The position numbers and the translations under genes were made by a program. Positions 49,894-58,582 of a stretch of 64,000 nucleotides of DNA are shown piece by piece. The stretch covers positions 29,254 through 93,253 of the forward strand of contig QEXY01000114.1 of the NCBI GenBank assembly GCA_003130875.1. Reading direction: 5' to 3'. Origin of the DNA: Ardenticatenia bacterium. Lineage in GTDB: Bacteria; Chloroflexota; Anaerolineae; 4572-78; NAK82. The notes beneath the pieces were generated by a model. It saw nothing but the letters and a program-made list of their open reading frames with translations, did not search any database and was not told the origin of the DNA. Numbering within the stretch: the first letter of the stretch is position 1; every line of letters begins with the position of its first letter.

Positions 49894-50709
49894 ATGAAAC
49901 GCAGAGCATCTGCAATCCGATTCTTGTTGATCGGGATACTGCTTATCATAACGTTGTTCCCTCTATACTGGATGGTGATCAACTCTTTCAAGCGCACGGG
50001 TGAGTTCTTCACCGATCCTCCGCAGTTCATTCCGCCACGGGTGGATCTGAAAGCTTATCAGGATTCGCTGCAAACCACCGGGGGTAAGGGGCTCCAGGAC
50101 AGCTTGATCATCGCCACTTCCACGATGATCCTTTCGGTTGGTCTGGGTTGTATGGGGGCTTATGCCGTTGCACGCTATCGGTGGGGAGGCAAGAACTTCA
50201 TTTTGCTGTTGCTCGTGATCCAGATGCTCCCTCCTGTGTCTATCGCTTTGCCGTTGTTCATCCTTTTTGATAAGCTGAAGCTGCTTGATACATATTATGG
50301 CCTTATCACTGCGGACACGGTGTTCAATCTACCCTATGCTATCTGGCTTTTGCAAGGTTTCTTTCAGGAGATACCGGTTGAGATCGAAGAAGCTGCTCTT
50401 GTGGACGGTAGCTCTCGCTGGCAGGTCTTCACTCGAATTGTGTTGCCGCTCAGTCTGCCGGGTTTGGTAGCGGTGTCCTTCTTCACATTTATTTTCGCCT
50501 GGAACGAATTCATCTTGGCCTTTATTTTCTCCCGTTCTCGGGTCACTCCGCTCACTGTCGTGATCCCAGCTATGGTGGGTGCGGACACCATTCTGTGGGA
50601 GCGAGTATATGCGACAAGTCTTATTGCAATTGTGCCAGTGATTATCCTGGCATTATTGCTCCAGCGTTACCTGGTACGAGGATTGACGTTTGGTGCCGTG
50701 AAAGGTTGA
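49894..50709 (+). CDS. Carbohydrate ABC transporter permease (MalG-like)
   Basis: LFPLYWMVINSFKRTGEFF; GFFQEIPVEIEEAALVDGSSRWQVFTRIVLPLSLPGL EAA motif. Confidence 0.93.
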   Translation: MKRRASAIRFLLIGILLIITLFPLYWMVINSFKRTGEFFTDPPQFIPPRVDLKAYQDSLQTTGGKGLQDSLIIATSTMILSVGLGCMGAYAVARYRWGGKNFILLLLVIQMLPPVSIALPLFILFDKLKLLDTYYGLITADTVFNLPYAIWLLQGFFQEIPVEIEEAALVDGSSRWQVFTRIVLPLSLPGLVAVSFFTFIFAWNEFILAFIFSRSRVTPLTVVIPAMVGADTILWERVYATSLIAIVPVIILALLLQRYLVRGLTFGAVKG

Positions 50710-50802
50710 CAGTGCTATACCGGGTGTGATATCACAAAGATATAAGTGGTATCTAAATCAGCGGGGGAGAAATACCATCCTACATTCTAAGGAGCGAGCA
50801 CT

Positions 50803-51963
50803 ATGATCACCGAAATTCCCAAGTCAGAGTTTCAAGAACGGGTCCAACGTATTCAACAGGAGCTCGCCAAGCGCGGACTGGATGCCCTGTTCGCCTTTGG
50901 CAGCGAGGCGGAACCGCAGAATGTGCGGTACCTCTCCGATTATTGGCCCGCATTTGAGACAGCTGGGGTGTTGGTGCCGGTGGAGGGCGATCCTGTCCTG
51001 ATCATTGGGCCAGAGAGCTTAACCTATGCGCAAAGCCGCAGCAAGATTGAAAAGATTCGCCAGATTCTGGAGTTTCGTGAGTCGGCCGAACCAGAATATC
51101 CCGGCAAGCAGCTCGACACCTTTGCCAGTGTGTTTGATGAGATCTCCCGCGGCAAGGGTGTGAAACGCCTGGGATGGGTGGGCTACCCGATCATTGTGGC
51201 GCCGGTCTACGAGGCATTGCGACGTGCGATGGCCGGCGGTGAGCTGGTGCGTGCCGATGATATCCTCATCGAGATGCGCAAGGTAAAGAGCGAGAATGAG
51301 CTCGCTCTGATGCGACGTGCCTTCCAGATATCCGAACAGGCGATGGAAGCGGTGCTGAATCATATCAAGCCTGGAATGAGCGAGACCCAGGTGGTGGGCA
51401 TTGCCCAGGCGAAAATGTACGAGCTGGGTGCGGAGTATGAGGGCCATCCGCTCTACGTGCTTTCTGGCCGCAACAGCGCCAATGCCATCGGCCGGCCCAC
51501 TGCCAAAAAGTTGGTGGAGGGCGAGATTATCCAGCTCAACATTGGTGCGCGCGTAGGAGGCTACTCGTCCAGCGTGGGACGACCGATCGTGCTGGGGCGC
51601 ATCTCGGATGACATTCGCAAGTTTCTCCAGGTGGGATTGGACGCATCGGCAAAGACAATGGAGGTCATGCGTGCCGGCGTGCCCGCGCGGGATGTCGCGT
51701 TAGCGGTGCAGGATTTTATCACGCAGCGAGGATACGGCGACTGCATCCTCTACGGACCATGCCATGGCATCGGTCTGATGGAGTGCGAGCATCCCTGGAT
51801 CGAAACCAACTCGGATTACGTGTTGCAAGAGAATTACACCTTCCAGGTGGATTGTTTCCTGTACACTCCACACTATGGCGCACGTTGGGAAGATGGGGTG
51901 CGGGTCACCAAGGAAGGCGTGGAGCCATTCTCCTCGTATCGACGCGAGATTATTGTCATCTAG
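50803..51963 (+). CDS. M24 (Xaa-Pro aminopeptidase/creatinase) family protein
   Basis: Pita-bread fold motifs EMRKVKSENELALMRRAFQIS, GHPLYVLSGRNSA, GPCHGIGLMECEHP. Confidence 0.88.
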   Translation: MITEIPKSEFQERVQRIQQELAKRGLDALFAFGSEAEPQNVRYLSDYWPAFETAGVLVPVEGDPVLIIGPESLTYAQSRSKIEKIRQILEFRESAEPEYPGKQLDTFASVFDEISRGKGVKRLGWVGYPIIVAPVYEALRRAMAGGELVRADDILIEMRKVKSENELALMRRAFQISEQAMEAVLNHIKPGMSETQVVGIAQAKMYELGAEYEGHPLYVLSGRNSANAIGRPTAKKLVEGEIIQLNIGARVGGYSSSVGRPIVLGRISDDIRKFLQVGLDASAKTMEVMRAGVPARDVALAVQDFITQRGYGDCILYGPCHGIGLMECEHPWIETNSDYVLQENYTFQVDCFLYTPHYGARWEDGVRVTKEGVEPFSSYRREIIVI

Positions 51964-52009
51964 CTATGTGTTGAAGCTTTGGACCGTGCTCTGGTGCTGA
52001 ATGAGGTGA

Positions 52010-52061
52010 CCGGTTGCGCCCCGCCCGATGGGTAAAGGCGCAACCGGGTTGTCATTTTTTT
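52010..52061 (+). terminator. Rho-independent terminator
   Basis: CCGGTTGCGCC/GGCGCAACCGG 11-bp stem followed by TTTTTTT. Confidence 0.85.
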
Positions 52062-52166
52062 GGAGGTGCGAGATTGCTTCGGCGGATCGTCCGTGATTGA
52101 ATCTCCGTAAGTGCAGTTTCGGCAAGTCTTTAGGTTTATCCCGGTTATTGGACAAGGGAGTTGGAA

Positions 52167-52815
52167 TAACCCGAGTTGCTACCAAAGGAAGTTGAGACTA
52201 CAAGCCAGCACGCAAAGTGGCACTTTGAGTTCAAGCCCACGGGCGGTCACCGTATGGATCGATTTAGGCAACCAACGTTCGAGCAAACTACCGGTCGTCT
52301 CGACCACCCTGCGCCAAACCGATGGCCAATAGCGCAGCCAAGGCGGCAGGGGACGCCGCGTGTGCTGCTTACGATACGGCGGCAGATCAATCTGAGCCTC
52401 CTGCAATGTCCTCCACCGTGTCATCGTTGTATGCCTTGTCGCCGACGACCCACGCCCCCTCCGACACGAGGTGGCAACTTGAGTTAGAATAGTCTGAATC
52501 GGTCGAAAGTCCTTCGGGGCATTACGATGCGGTGGGGGCAGATTTCGAACCTGCCCTTGCCTGTTTGATAAGGGCACGTCCGATCGCCGCGAACCTTGTC
52601 GTGTGTGGGCAAGCGGCTGGTACCGCTCCCTCATGGTCGCGGCTCGGATGGCGTGAACCGAGTCGCGTGCGTGAGCAAGCGGCGATAATGCCCCGCCCCA
52701 GGCCAATCCGAGCCGCGCACGTCAGGGCAGTGCGGCCGGCTGCCCCTGCTATAGGCCACCGTTCCGATTCGTCCCCGAATTTGCAATCTGCCCAAGCGCT
52801 CCAAACGTGTTGCAA
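52167..52815 (-). pseudogene. Degraded DDE transposase remnant
   Basis: Minus-strand frames contain EGAWVVGDKAYNDDTVEDIAGGSD and VWRRVVETTGSLLERWLPKSIHTVTARGLELKVPLCVLACSLNFLW, split by frameshift; inverted repeats at 52167-52183 and 52470-52486. Confidence 0.6.
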
Positions 52816-52838
52816 TTTGTCAAGAAGTATGCTATACT
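52810..52838 (+). promoter_or_regulatory. Promoter upstream of the HEAT-repeat gene
   Basis: TTGCAA, 17 bp, TATACT. Confidence 0.55.
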
Positions 52839-52853
52839 TACATTACGTAAACT

Positions 52854-53687
52854 ATGAGGCGTTCGGACGTGGCGAATTGCATCCAGTCTCTGGCAGCGCC
52901 GCAGCCGGCTGTACGCTGGCAGGCCGTCGCGCGCCTTGCCGAAGGGGCACCGCGATCGCGCGAGGCGTTGACCGCTCTCGAGGCAGCGCTCCGAGATGAG
53001 CATCCCTTCATGCGCTGGCACGCGGCGCGCGCATTGGTGCGCGCCCGCACGCGCGAAGCGCAGGCAATCTTGTACAATGCCCTGAGCGCAGGCTCTCCGC
53101 CCGTCCAGGCCGCCGCCCTGGATGCCCTGAGCCAGCTGCGCGGCGCGGATGTGGCACAGCTGCTGCACGCGCTGGAAAGTCCCGACGCACTGGTGCGCCA
53201 GAGCGCCCTCGAGGCACTCACCCGTCAGCGCGCCCATGCGGTGGCGCCACGTCTGATCGCGTTGCTGCGCGATCCCGCTCCAGGCGTGCGCAGAGCTGCT
53301 GCCAGTGCCCTGGCACATATGGGGGACGAACACGCCATCTCACCGTTGATCGAGCGGCTCGGCGACGAGTCTCCGCTGGTACGACGCAGCGCCGCCTATG
53401 CCCTGGGCGCGCGCCGTGCACGCACGGCATTGTCCGCGCTGATCCATGCGCTGGATGACCCGCAGCCCGAAGTGCGCTACACCGCCGCCTGGGCACTCGG
53501 CCGAATCGGGGCACCCGCTGCTATGCCGCACCTGGAGAAACGGCTCCGTGACACCGCTCTGGACGGTATGGTGGCCGCCGAAGCAGCACGCGCCATCGCG
53601 ACAATCACGTGCCGGGGATGGCGCAAACTGGGATGTCTGTTCAAACGCAGCGAGAGATCGCAACCGATTGTCGAGGGCGTGCGATGA
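52854..53687 (+). CDS. HEAT-repeat protein
   Basis: Repeated ~31-aa units, e.g. ISPLIERLGDESPLVRRSAAYALGARRARTALSALIHALDDPQPEVRYTAAWALGRIG. Confidence 0.93.
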   Translation: MRRSDVANCIQSLAAPQPAVRWQAVARLAEGAPRSREALTALEAALRDEHPFMRWHAARALVRARTREAQAILYNALSAGSPPVQAAALDALSQLRGADVAQLLHALESPDALVRQSALEALTRQRAHAVAPRLIALLRDPAPGVRRAAASALAHMGDEHAISPLIERLGDESPLVRRSAAYALGARRARTALSALIHALDDPQPEVRYTAAWALGRIGAPAAMPHLEKRLRDTALDGMVAAEAARAIATITCRGWRKLGCLFKRSERSQPIVEGVR

Positions 53688-53977
53688 ACGTGCCGGGCAC
53701 GAGCTTGTCGGATTGGATCGCACACCAATTGGTTCGTCGACGGCTGGTAGTCCCTGCCATCGCGTTCGGGTATGCGCACAAGCCGCTCGGTTTTGTGGGC
53801 GCCCAGCTGCTGCTGCTCCTGCAACCGCTTCTGGACATCTTGTTTCCGCGCCGCTGGATCGAAGAGGGGATAGCGCTCCTGGCCGATCGCGACGGATGGG
53901 ATGCTCTGCTCCGGCGGCTGGAAGCTTGCCAGGCCGAATCGCCTGCGGCGGGTCGGCATCATGGGCATCGGCGGTGA
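53684..53977 (+). CDS. Hypothetical protein
   Basis: ATG overlaps the HEAT gene stop; collinear with downstream genes. Confidence 0.6.
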   Translation: MNVPGTSLSDWIAHQLVRRRLVVPAIAFGYAHKPLGFVGAQLLLLLQPLLDILFPRRWIEEGIALLADRDGWDALLRRLEACQAESPAAGRHHGHRR

Positions 53978-53980
53978 CGG

Positions 53981-54724
53981 GTGAACGAAACGCAACGCGT
54001 CCTGCTGGGTTTGTTGCTCGTTTTTATCGCGGCATGGGTGGTCGGCCGGCGGCGTGCCGGCAGATGGCTGCCCGACGAGTGGCGGGCGATCCCGGCCTTC
54101 GAGCGGCTGCCCAGCGCCATCCAGCGCGTCGTTGAACAGGGACGGGCGCTTCACATCACGTTGGGCCGGGGCAGCCTATGGAGCGGGGTGGCGATGGACA
54201 GCTTGGCCGGTATAGAGGTATTGAAGTTCATAGCCCGGCGTTTGCGTTTGACCGGCCAGATGCCGCTTGTGACCACCGGAGACGCCACGCTGCATCTCCT
54301 GGCGGAGGACCAGGTCCATCGCCTGGGATGCGGCCAGGCCAGCGGTTTGTCCCAGGCGAAGCCGGATGTCCGCTGGTTGACCGCGACGCCGCCAGCTTAT
54401 GCCACCGGTGTTATGGGGATACTGGCGCACGAGCCCGTCGAGGTCAATGTGATGACCGGGTTCTTCGGCGCCGAATATCTGTTGATGGGCGAAGCGGGCG
54501 CGCAACGCGTGGCCGTGCCGCTGGGGGGCGCCAGCGAACCCGGCGTGCTGCCCTTCGTGTTCGCCACCTCGCGCGCGGCCCTTCTGGGTGAAGAGCTGTA
54601 CGCGGCGGGCGCGTACCTCGCCCATCAGCCGTGGCACCTGGGCAGTTTGTGGGCGCAAGATGTCGTGCGTTGGCTCATCGTGTTGGCCCTCATCGTCGCC
54701 GTGCTCGTGAACACCTGGCTATAG
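53981..54724 (+). CDS. DUF6754-like membrane protein
   Basis: N- and C-terminal TM; FERLPSAIQRVVEQGRALHITLGRGSLWSGVAMDSLAGIEVL. Confidence 0.7.
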   Translation: MNETQRVLLGLLLVFIAAWVVGRRRAGRWLPDEWRAIPAFERLPSAIQRVVEQGRALHITLGRGSLWSGVAMDSLAGIEVLKFIARRLRLTGQMPLVTTGDATLHLLAEDQVHRLGCGQASGLSQAKPDVRWLTATPPAYATGVMGILAHEPVEVNVMTGFFGAEYLLMGEAGAQRVAVPLGGASEPGVLPFVFATSRAALLGEELYAAGAYLAHQPWHLGSLWAQDVVRWLIVLALIVAVLVNTWL

Positions 54725-54780
54725 GAGTGCGCTGGACCGTCTTCACGGGGTTGCCTGTGCCCTGATGGAGGAGATGCCTC

Positions 54781-55431
54781 TTGGCAAGTCGCCTGGTCTC
54801 GGTATCGGTTGCAATGGGAGTGGGGTTGCTGGTGCTGGCCCGCTACTTCATCGCGGACGCGCAGCTGGACGCTGTGGTCAACCAATTGCTCTCCATCGCT
54901 TCGGTGGTGGCCGCTTTCGCGTTGTTCTTGGGGCTGGCCAACCTGGCGCGCTTTCACCTGGATCGGGTGCGTGCCCACTCCTCGCAGCGTCTGTATAGCG
55001 CTATCTTGCTGGCGGCACTGGCTGCCACGGTCACGTTGGGCTTGATCGGCGGTGGACCTAACGCGCCATGGATGCAACTTGTGTTCAACAGTGTGTTGTT
55101 CCCTCTGCAGGCTGCGCTCTATGCGCTGCTGGCATTCTTTATCCTCACCGCCACCTACCGCGCCTTCCGAGTCCGCAATGTCGAGAGCGCCCTGTTCGTG
55201 ATTTTCGCCCTCGTGGTGTTGCTCGGGCAGACCCCGGCGGGCGCGCTGTTATGGGAAGAACTGCCCGCGATCAAGGATTGGGTTTTTGATGTGCCTGTCC
55301 TGGCCGGCACCCGTGGTATCCTCATCGGCGTGAGCCTGGGCACCCTGGCCACCGGGATACGGGTGTTGTTCGGTGTGGACCGGCCGTATGTTGAGGAGAC
55401 AGGGAGAGATACCCATGGCCATCTGTCCTAA
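54781..55431 (+). CDS. Multi-TM membrane protein of unknown function
   Basis: Several hydrophobic helices; TTG start; overlaps next gene by 17 nt. Confidence 0.7.
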   Translation: MASRLVSVSVAMGVGLLVLARYFIADAQLDAVVNQLLSIASVVAAFALFLGLANLARFHLDRVRAHSSQRLYSAILLAALAATVTLGLIGGGPNAPWMQLVFNSVLFPLQAALYALLAFFILTATYRAFRVRNVESALFVIFALVVLLGQTPAGALLWEELPAIKDWVFDVPVLAGTRGILIGVSLGTLATGIRVLFGVDRPYVEETGRDTHGHLS

Positions 55432-57922
55432 CTGTGGCACCTCCAACCCGGCAGGCAGCACGCGCTGCACCCAATGCGGCCAGCCCTTGGAGGTGATTCC
55501 GAATTGGTTGGAGCTTCTCCTGGCACGGTATGGGGAGGCGATGCCCGCCTTTGAGGGTATTTCGGCCGAACGCGCATCGGCAGTTGCCCCGACCAAACCG
55601 TTCGTCGCACAACGCCCTGCGCCGGAGCAGCCCCAGCCGTCGCGGGAGGTGGCGCCGGAGGATGTCGAGCTGCTGGAGGAACTCGAGCGGCTCAAACAGT
55701 TATCCGGGTCAGAACAGCCCGCCTCGGCGGAGACACCACCCTCCGCGGAGACGAGCGCAGCGGCTGCGCCGTCCACCGCTCCAAAAGAAGTGGACGACTG
55801 GCTGGCCGAGCTGCGCGCTTTGCAGGAGAAAGCCGCTCTGGATGCGGCGCCGGCGATGCCATCCGAAGAACGTCCGCCGGAAACGGCGCCCCAGGTGTCG
55901 CGTGAACCCCATCCAGAACGCGAAACGTCCCCGTCGCTCGAATCCTTGGTCGAAGCTGCTCCGACGCCGCCGGCGGAGACTCCGCTCCCCTCGCTCGAGG
56001 AGAGGCTGAGTGCGCTGACGTCCCCTGCGGAAACAGCGGAGACGGAGGAAGGTACCCCCGCGCAGTCCGTGCCAGAATGGCTGCAGGAGCTCGGTCTGGT
56101 ACAAGCGGAACAGGCCCCTGCCCCTCCGAGTGGCGAGTCGGGCGAGTTAGGTGAGACGCTAGGCCCTCTGCCCGTGGTAGAAGCGGAGCGACCCGGCGAG
56201 GCGGGTGAGGTCTCCGCCGACGAGGACATCCCGGACTGGCTGCGACGCCTTATCGCCATTTCCTCCCAGACACCCGAGGCACCCCCCGCCGGCGAAGAGG
56301 CCGAGCCGACACAAGCTCTTGTGCGAAGCGAGCCAGAAGCGCCGCCGGCCGCCGAGCTGACGGCGGAAGAGGAGCTGCCCGATTGGTTGCGCGAATTGGA
56401 GGCGGCGCAGACGGCCCGGCTCAGCACCCCCACAGCGCCCGCAGCAAGCGAGGTCATCCCACCACGCGTTGATGAGGCGGCCAAGGCAGCCACAGGGGTG
56501 CCGGAAACGGTCGTTCCACCCCTGCCGCAAGCTGCGGAAGCTGGCGTCCCCGCTGTCCAACAGGAGGAGGGGTCTCCCGCCGGCGCGGAGGAACAGACGG
56601 CTGACTGGCTCGCCGAATTAGAGGCGCTGGTCGAACGTCCGCCTGTTGCCCCGCCGCCACCCCCTCCGGCCGAGGAAGAGGAAGTGCCAGACTGGTTGCG
56701 CGAGCTGACCGCGGAGAAACCGGCAGCCGAACGCGCAGTGCAAGCGCCTGCGGTGCCGGAAGTTCCTCAGCCAGAAGCAGCCCCATTGCCGGAATGGGTC
56801 AGCCGGCTGCGACCCACCGAGCTCACCGCGGAAGCCCCCTCGGTGGAGGCGGCCGCTGTGCCTCCCGAAGCGAGCGCCGCGCCGAGCGGAGAGGATGTGA
56901 TCGAAACATTGCGTGCCCGCCTGGGCGTTCCGCAGGTGCCCGACGTAGAGGGCGCGGAAATGTTTCGCGAGATCGTCGGTGAACCGGCCGAGATGGCCTC
57001 CACACCCGTTCCAGAGGAAGTGGAGATGGCGCCGCGGCGCAGCTTGGCCAGCGTCATCATCTGGGCGCTGATCTTTGCAGCTCTCCTGTTGGGAATCGCC
57101 ATCCTGTCGCTCGCCGTGCTGACGCGCATTCAAGAGCTGTTGGGAGCGACCGCCTTCCAGCGCTTCTTGAACACCCCGGCAGCAGCGGGATTGCTCGCTT
57201 CATTGGAAGGATTTCGAAAGCCCGTCACCGCGATCCATCCAGGCGAGGTGGTGTTGCTCAGCATCGACTACACCCCTGCCACCGCCGCGGAAATGCAGCC
57301 GCTGGCCTCGGTCGTGCTGCGCGACCTGCTTGCGCAGCGGGCACGGGTGCTGACGGTGAGCTTACAGCCTGAGGGAGCCCCCCTGGCACAACAGCTCCTG
57401 GAAGGGGTGGCCGGCACGTATCCGTATGGAGAAGCCACCTTGAATCTGGGTTATCTGCCCGGCGAGGCGATCGGCGTGCGCAGCTTAGCCCATCTGCGCA
57501 CGCGGCCAGTCTATGGCTGGCCGCACGCCCCATGCCGGTCTTTGGGCGAATGCCCTGGTTGGAAGGACGTCCAGCGCATAGAGGACATCGCGCTTTTCAT
57601 CACCGTGGCCGACTCGGCCGAGTCGGCGCGTTGGTGGATCGAACAACTCCCCAGGATGTCCTCTGGCGCGCTGCCGATGCTGGCGGCCGTGAGTGCCGCC
57701 GCGCTGCCCACCATGCGCCCCTACCTGATCTCCGCTGCGGCAGCGCCATCGCGGCTGACCGGGCTCATCGGCGGGATGATGATGGCCGCCACTTACGAGG
57801 TATATACGGGCAGCCCAGGCCGTGCCCTGGACATGGTGGCAGCCCAGTCGGCTGCCCATTTGGGATTGGTCGCGGTCGCATTAGCCGGCATCTTTGCGGG
57901 AATCCGAGCACGGACACCGTGA
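55415..57922 (+). CDS. Zinc-ribbon protein with Pro/Glu-rich linker carrying repeated P[DE]WLxxL motifs and C-terminal TM region
   Basis: MAICPNCGTSNPAGSTRCTQCGQPL; eight WL motifs; TM LASVIIWALIFAALLLGIAILSLAVL. Confidence 0.85.
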   Translation: MAICPNCGTSNPAGSTRCTQCGQPLEVIPNWLELLLARYGEAMPAFEGISAERASAVAPTKPFVAQRPAPEQPQPSREVAPEDVELLEELERLKQLSGSEQPASAETPPSAETSAAAAPSTAPKEVDDWLAELRALQEKAALDAAPAMPSEERPPETAPQVSREPHPERETSPSLESLVEAAPTPPAETPLPSLEERLSALTSPAETAETEEGTPAQSVPEWLQELGLVQAEQAPAPPSGESGELGETLGPLPVVEAERPGEAGEVSADEDIPDWLRRLIAISSQTPEAPPAGEEAEPTQALVRSEPEAPPAAELTAEEELPDWLRELEAAQTARLSTPTAPAASEVIPPRVDEAAKAATGVPETVVPPLPQAAEAGVPAVQQEEGSPAGAEEQTADWLAELEALVERPPVAPPPPPPAEEEEVPDWLRELTAEKPAAERAVQAPAVPEVPQPEAAPLPEWVSRLRPTELTAEAPSVEAAAVPPEASAAPSGEDVIETLRARLGVPQVPDVEGAEMFREIVGEPAEMASTPVPEEVEMAPRRSLASVIIWALIFAALLLGIAILSLAVLTRIQELLGATAFQRFLNTPAAAGLLASLEGFRKPVTAIHPGEVVLLSIDYTPATAAEMQPLASVVLRDLLAQRARVLTVSLQPEGAPLAQQLLEGVAGTYPYGEATLNLGYLPGEAIGVRSLAHLRTRPVYGWPHAPCRSLGECPGWKDVQRIEDIALFITVADSAESARWWIEQLPRMSSGALPMLAAVSAAALPTMRPYLISAAAAPSRLTGLIGGMMMAATYEVYTGSPGRALDMVAAQSAAHLGLVAVALAGIFAGIRARTP

Positions 57923-58578
57923 GCGCGGAAACGATCCTGGCTGCCGTCTTGACATTTATGATATGGTCGTACATCTTGGGCGACAACCCTGCCTTCCGCA
58001 TCGCCGAGCACATACTGGTCGGCACTGCAGCCGGCTATGTGGCCGTCCTCGCGTGGGGGCATATCATCTGGCCCGCCTTGCACGCGATGTGGTCACAACC
58101 CAGTCCAGCGACCGTGTTGCCGTTCCTCCTGTGCGCCTTGCTCGCGGCGCGCCCATGGCCGTTGCTGCGACCATGGGCGGCTGTCTCACTGGCATTCCTG
58201 ATCGGTGTGGGCAGCGCGCTGGCTGTCGGCGGCGCTCTGTTCGGCACTTTGTGGTCGCAGGTGTTGGCGACGGCCAGTTTGTCGCTGAATCCGGCAGACT
58301 GGGATGAAGCCCAAATGTTTCTGACCAGCAACGCGTTCTGGCAAAACCTGGCGATCGTGATCGGCACGATCGGTACGTTCTGTTACTTCACGTTTCGCAT
58401 CCGTCCAGGCGGCCCATTGCGGGATCTGCGCGCCGCCTTCATCCGCTTCTGGAGCGGGGTGGGGCTCTGGATGATGATGATAACGCTGGGCGCGCTCTTC
58501 GCCAGCGCCGCGATGTCGCGGTTCACGCTGCTGATCGACCGCGTGCAATGGCTTTTGGGGATATTCGAACTGAGGTGA
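57919..58578 (+). CDS. Multi-TM membrane protein of unknown function
   Basis: VSAETILAAVLTFMIWSYILGDNPAFRIAEHILVGTAAGYVAVLAWGHIIWPAL; GTG start overlaps upstream stop. Confidence 0.75.
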   Translation: MSAETILAAVLTFMIWSYILGDNPAFRIAEHILVGTAAGYVAVLAWGHIIWPALHAMWSQPSPATVLPFLLCALLAARPWPLLRPWAAVSLAFLIGVGSALAVGGALFGTLWSQVLATASLSLNPADWDEAQMFLTSNAFWQNLAIVIGTIGTFCYFTFRIRPGGPLRDLRAAFIRFWSGVGLWMMMITLGALFASAAMSRFTLLIDRVQWLLGIFELR

Positions 58579-58582
58579 GCGT

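Noticed and set aside
52810-52838. AGTAT-GCT-ATACT palindrome as operator
   Set aside because: Overlaps the -10 element and the arms are only 5 bp; too short to support a regulator site.
55249-56493. 414-aa Ser/Gly/Ala-rich minus ORF
   Set aside because: Shadow of the Pro/Glu-rich linker gene on the plus strand.
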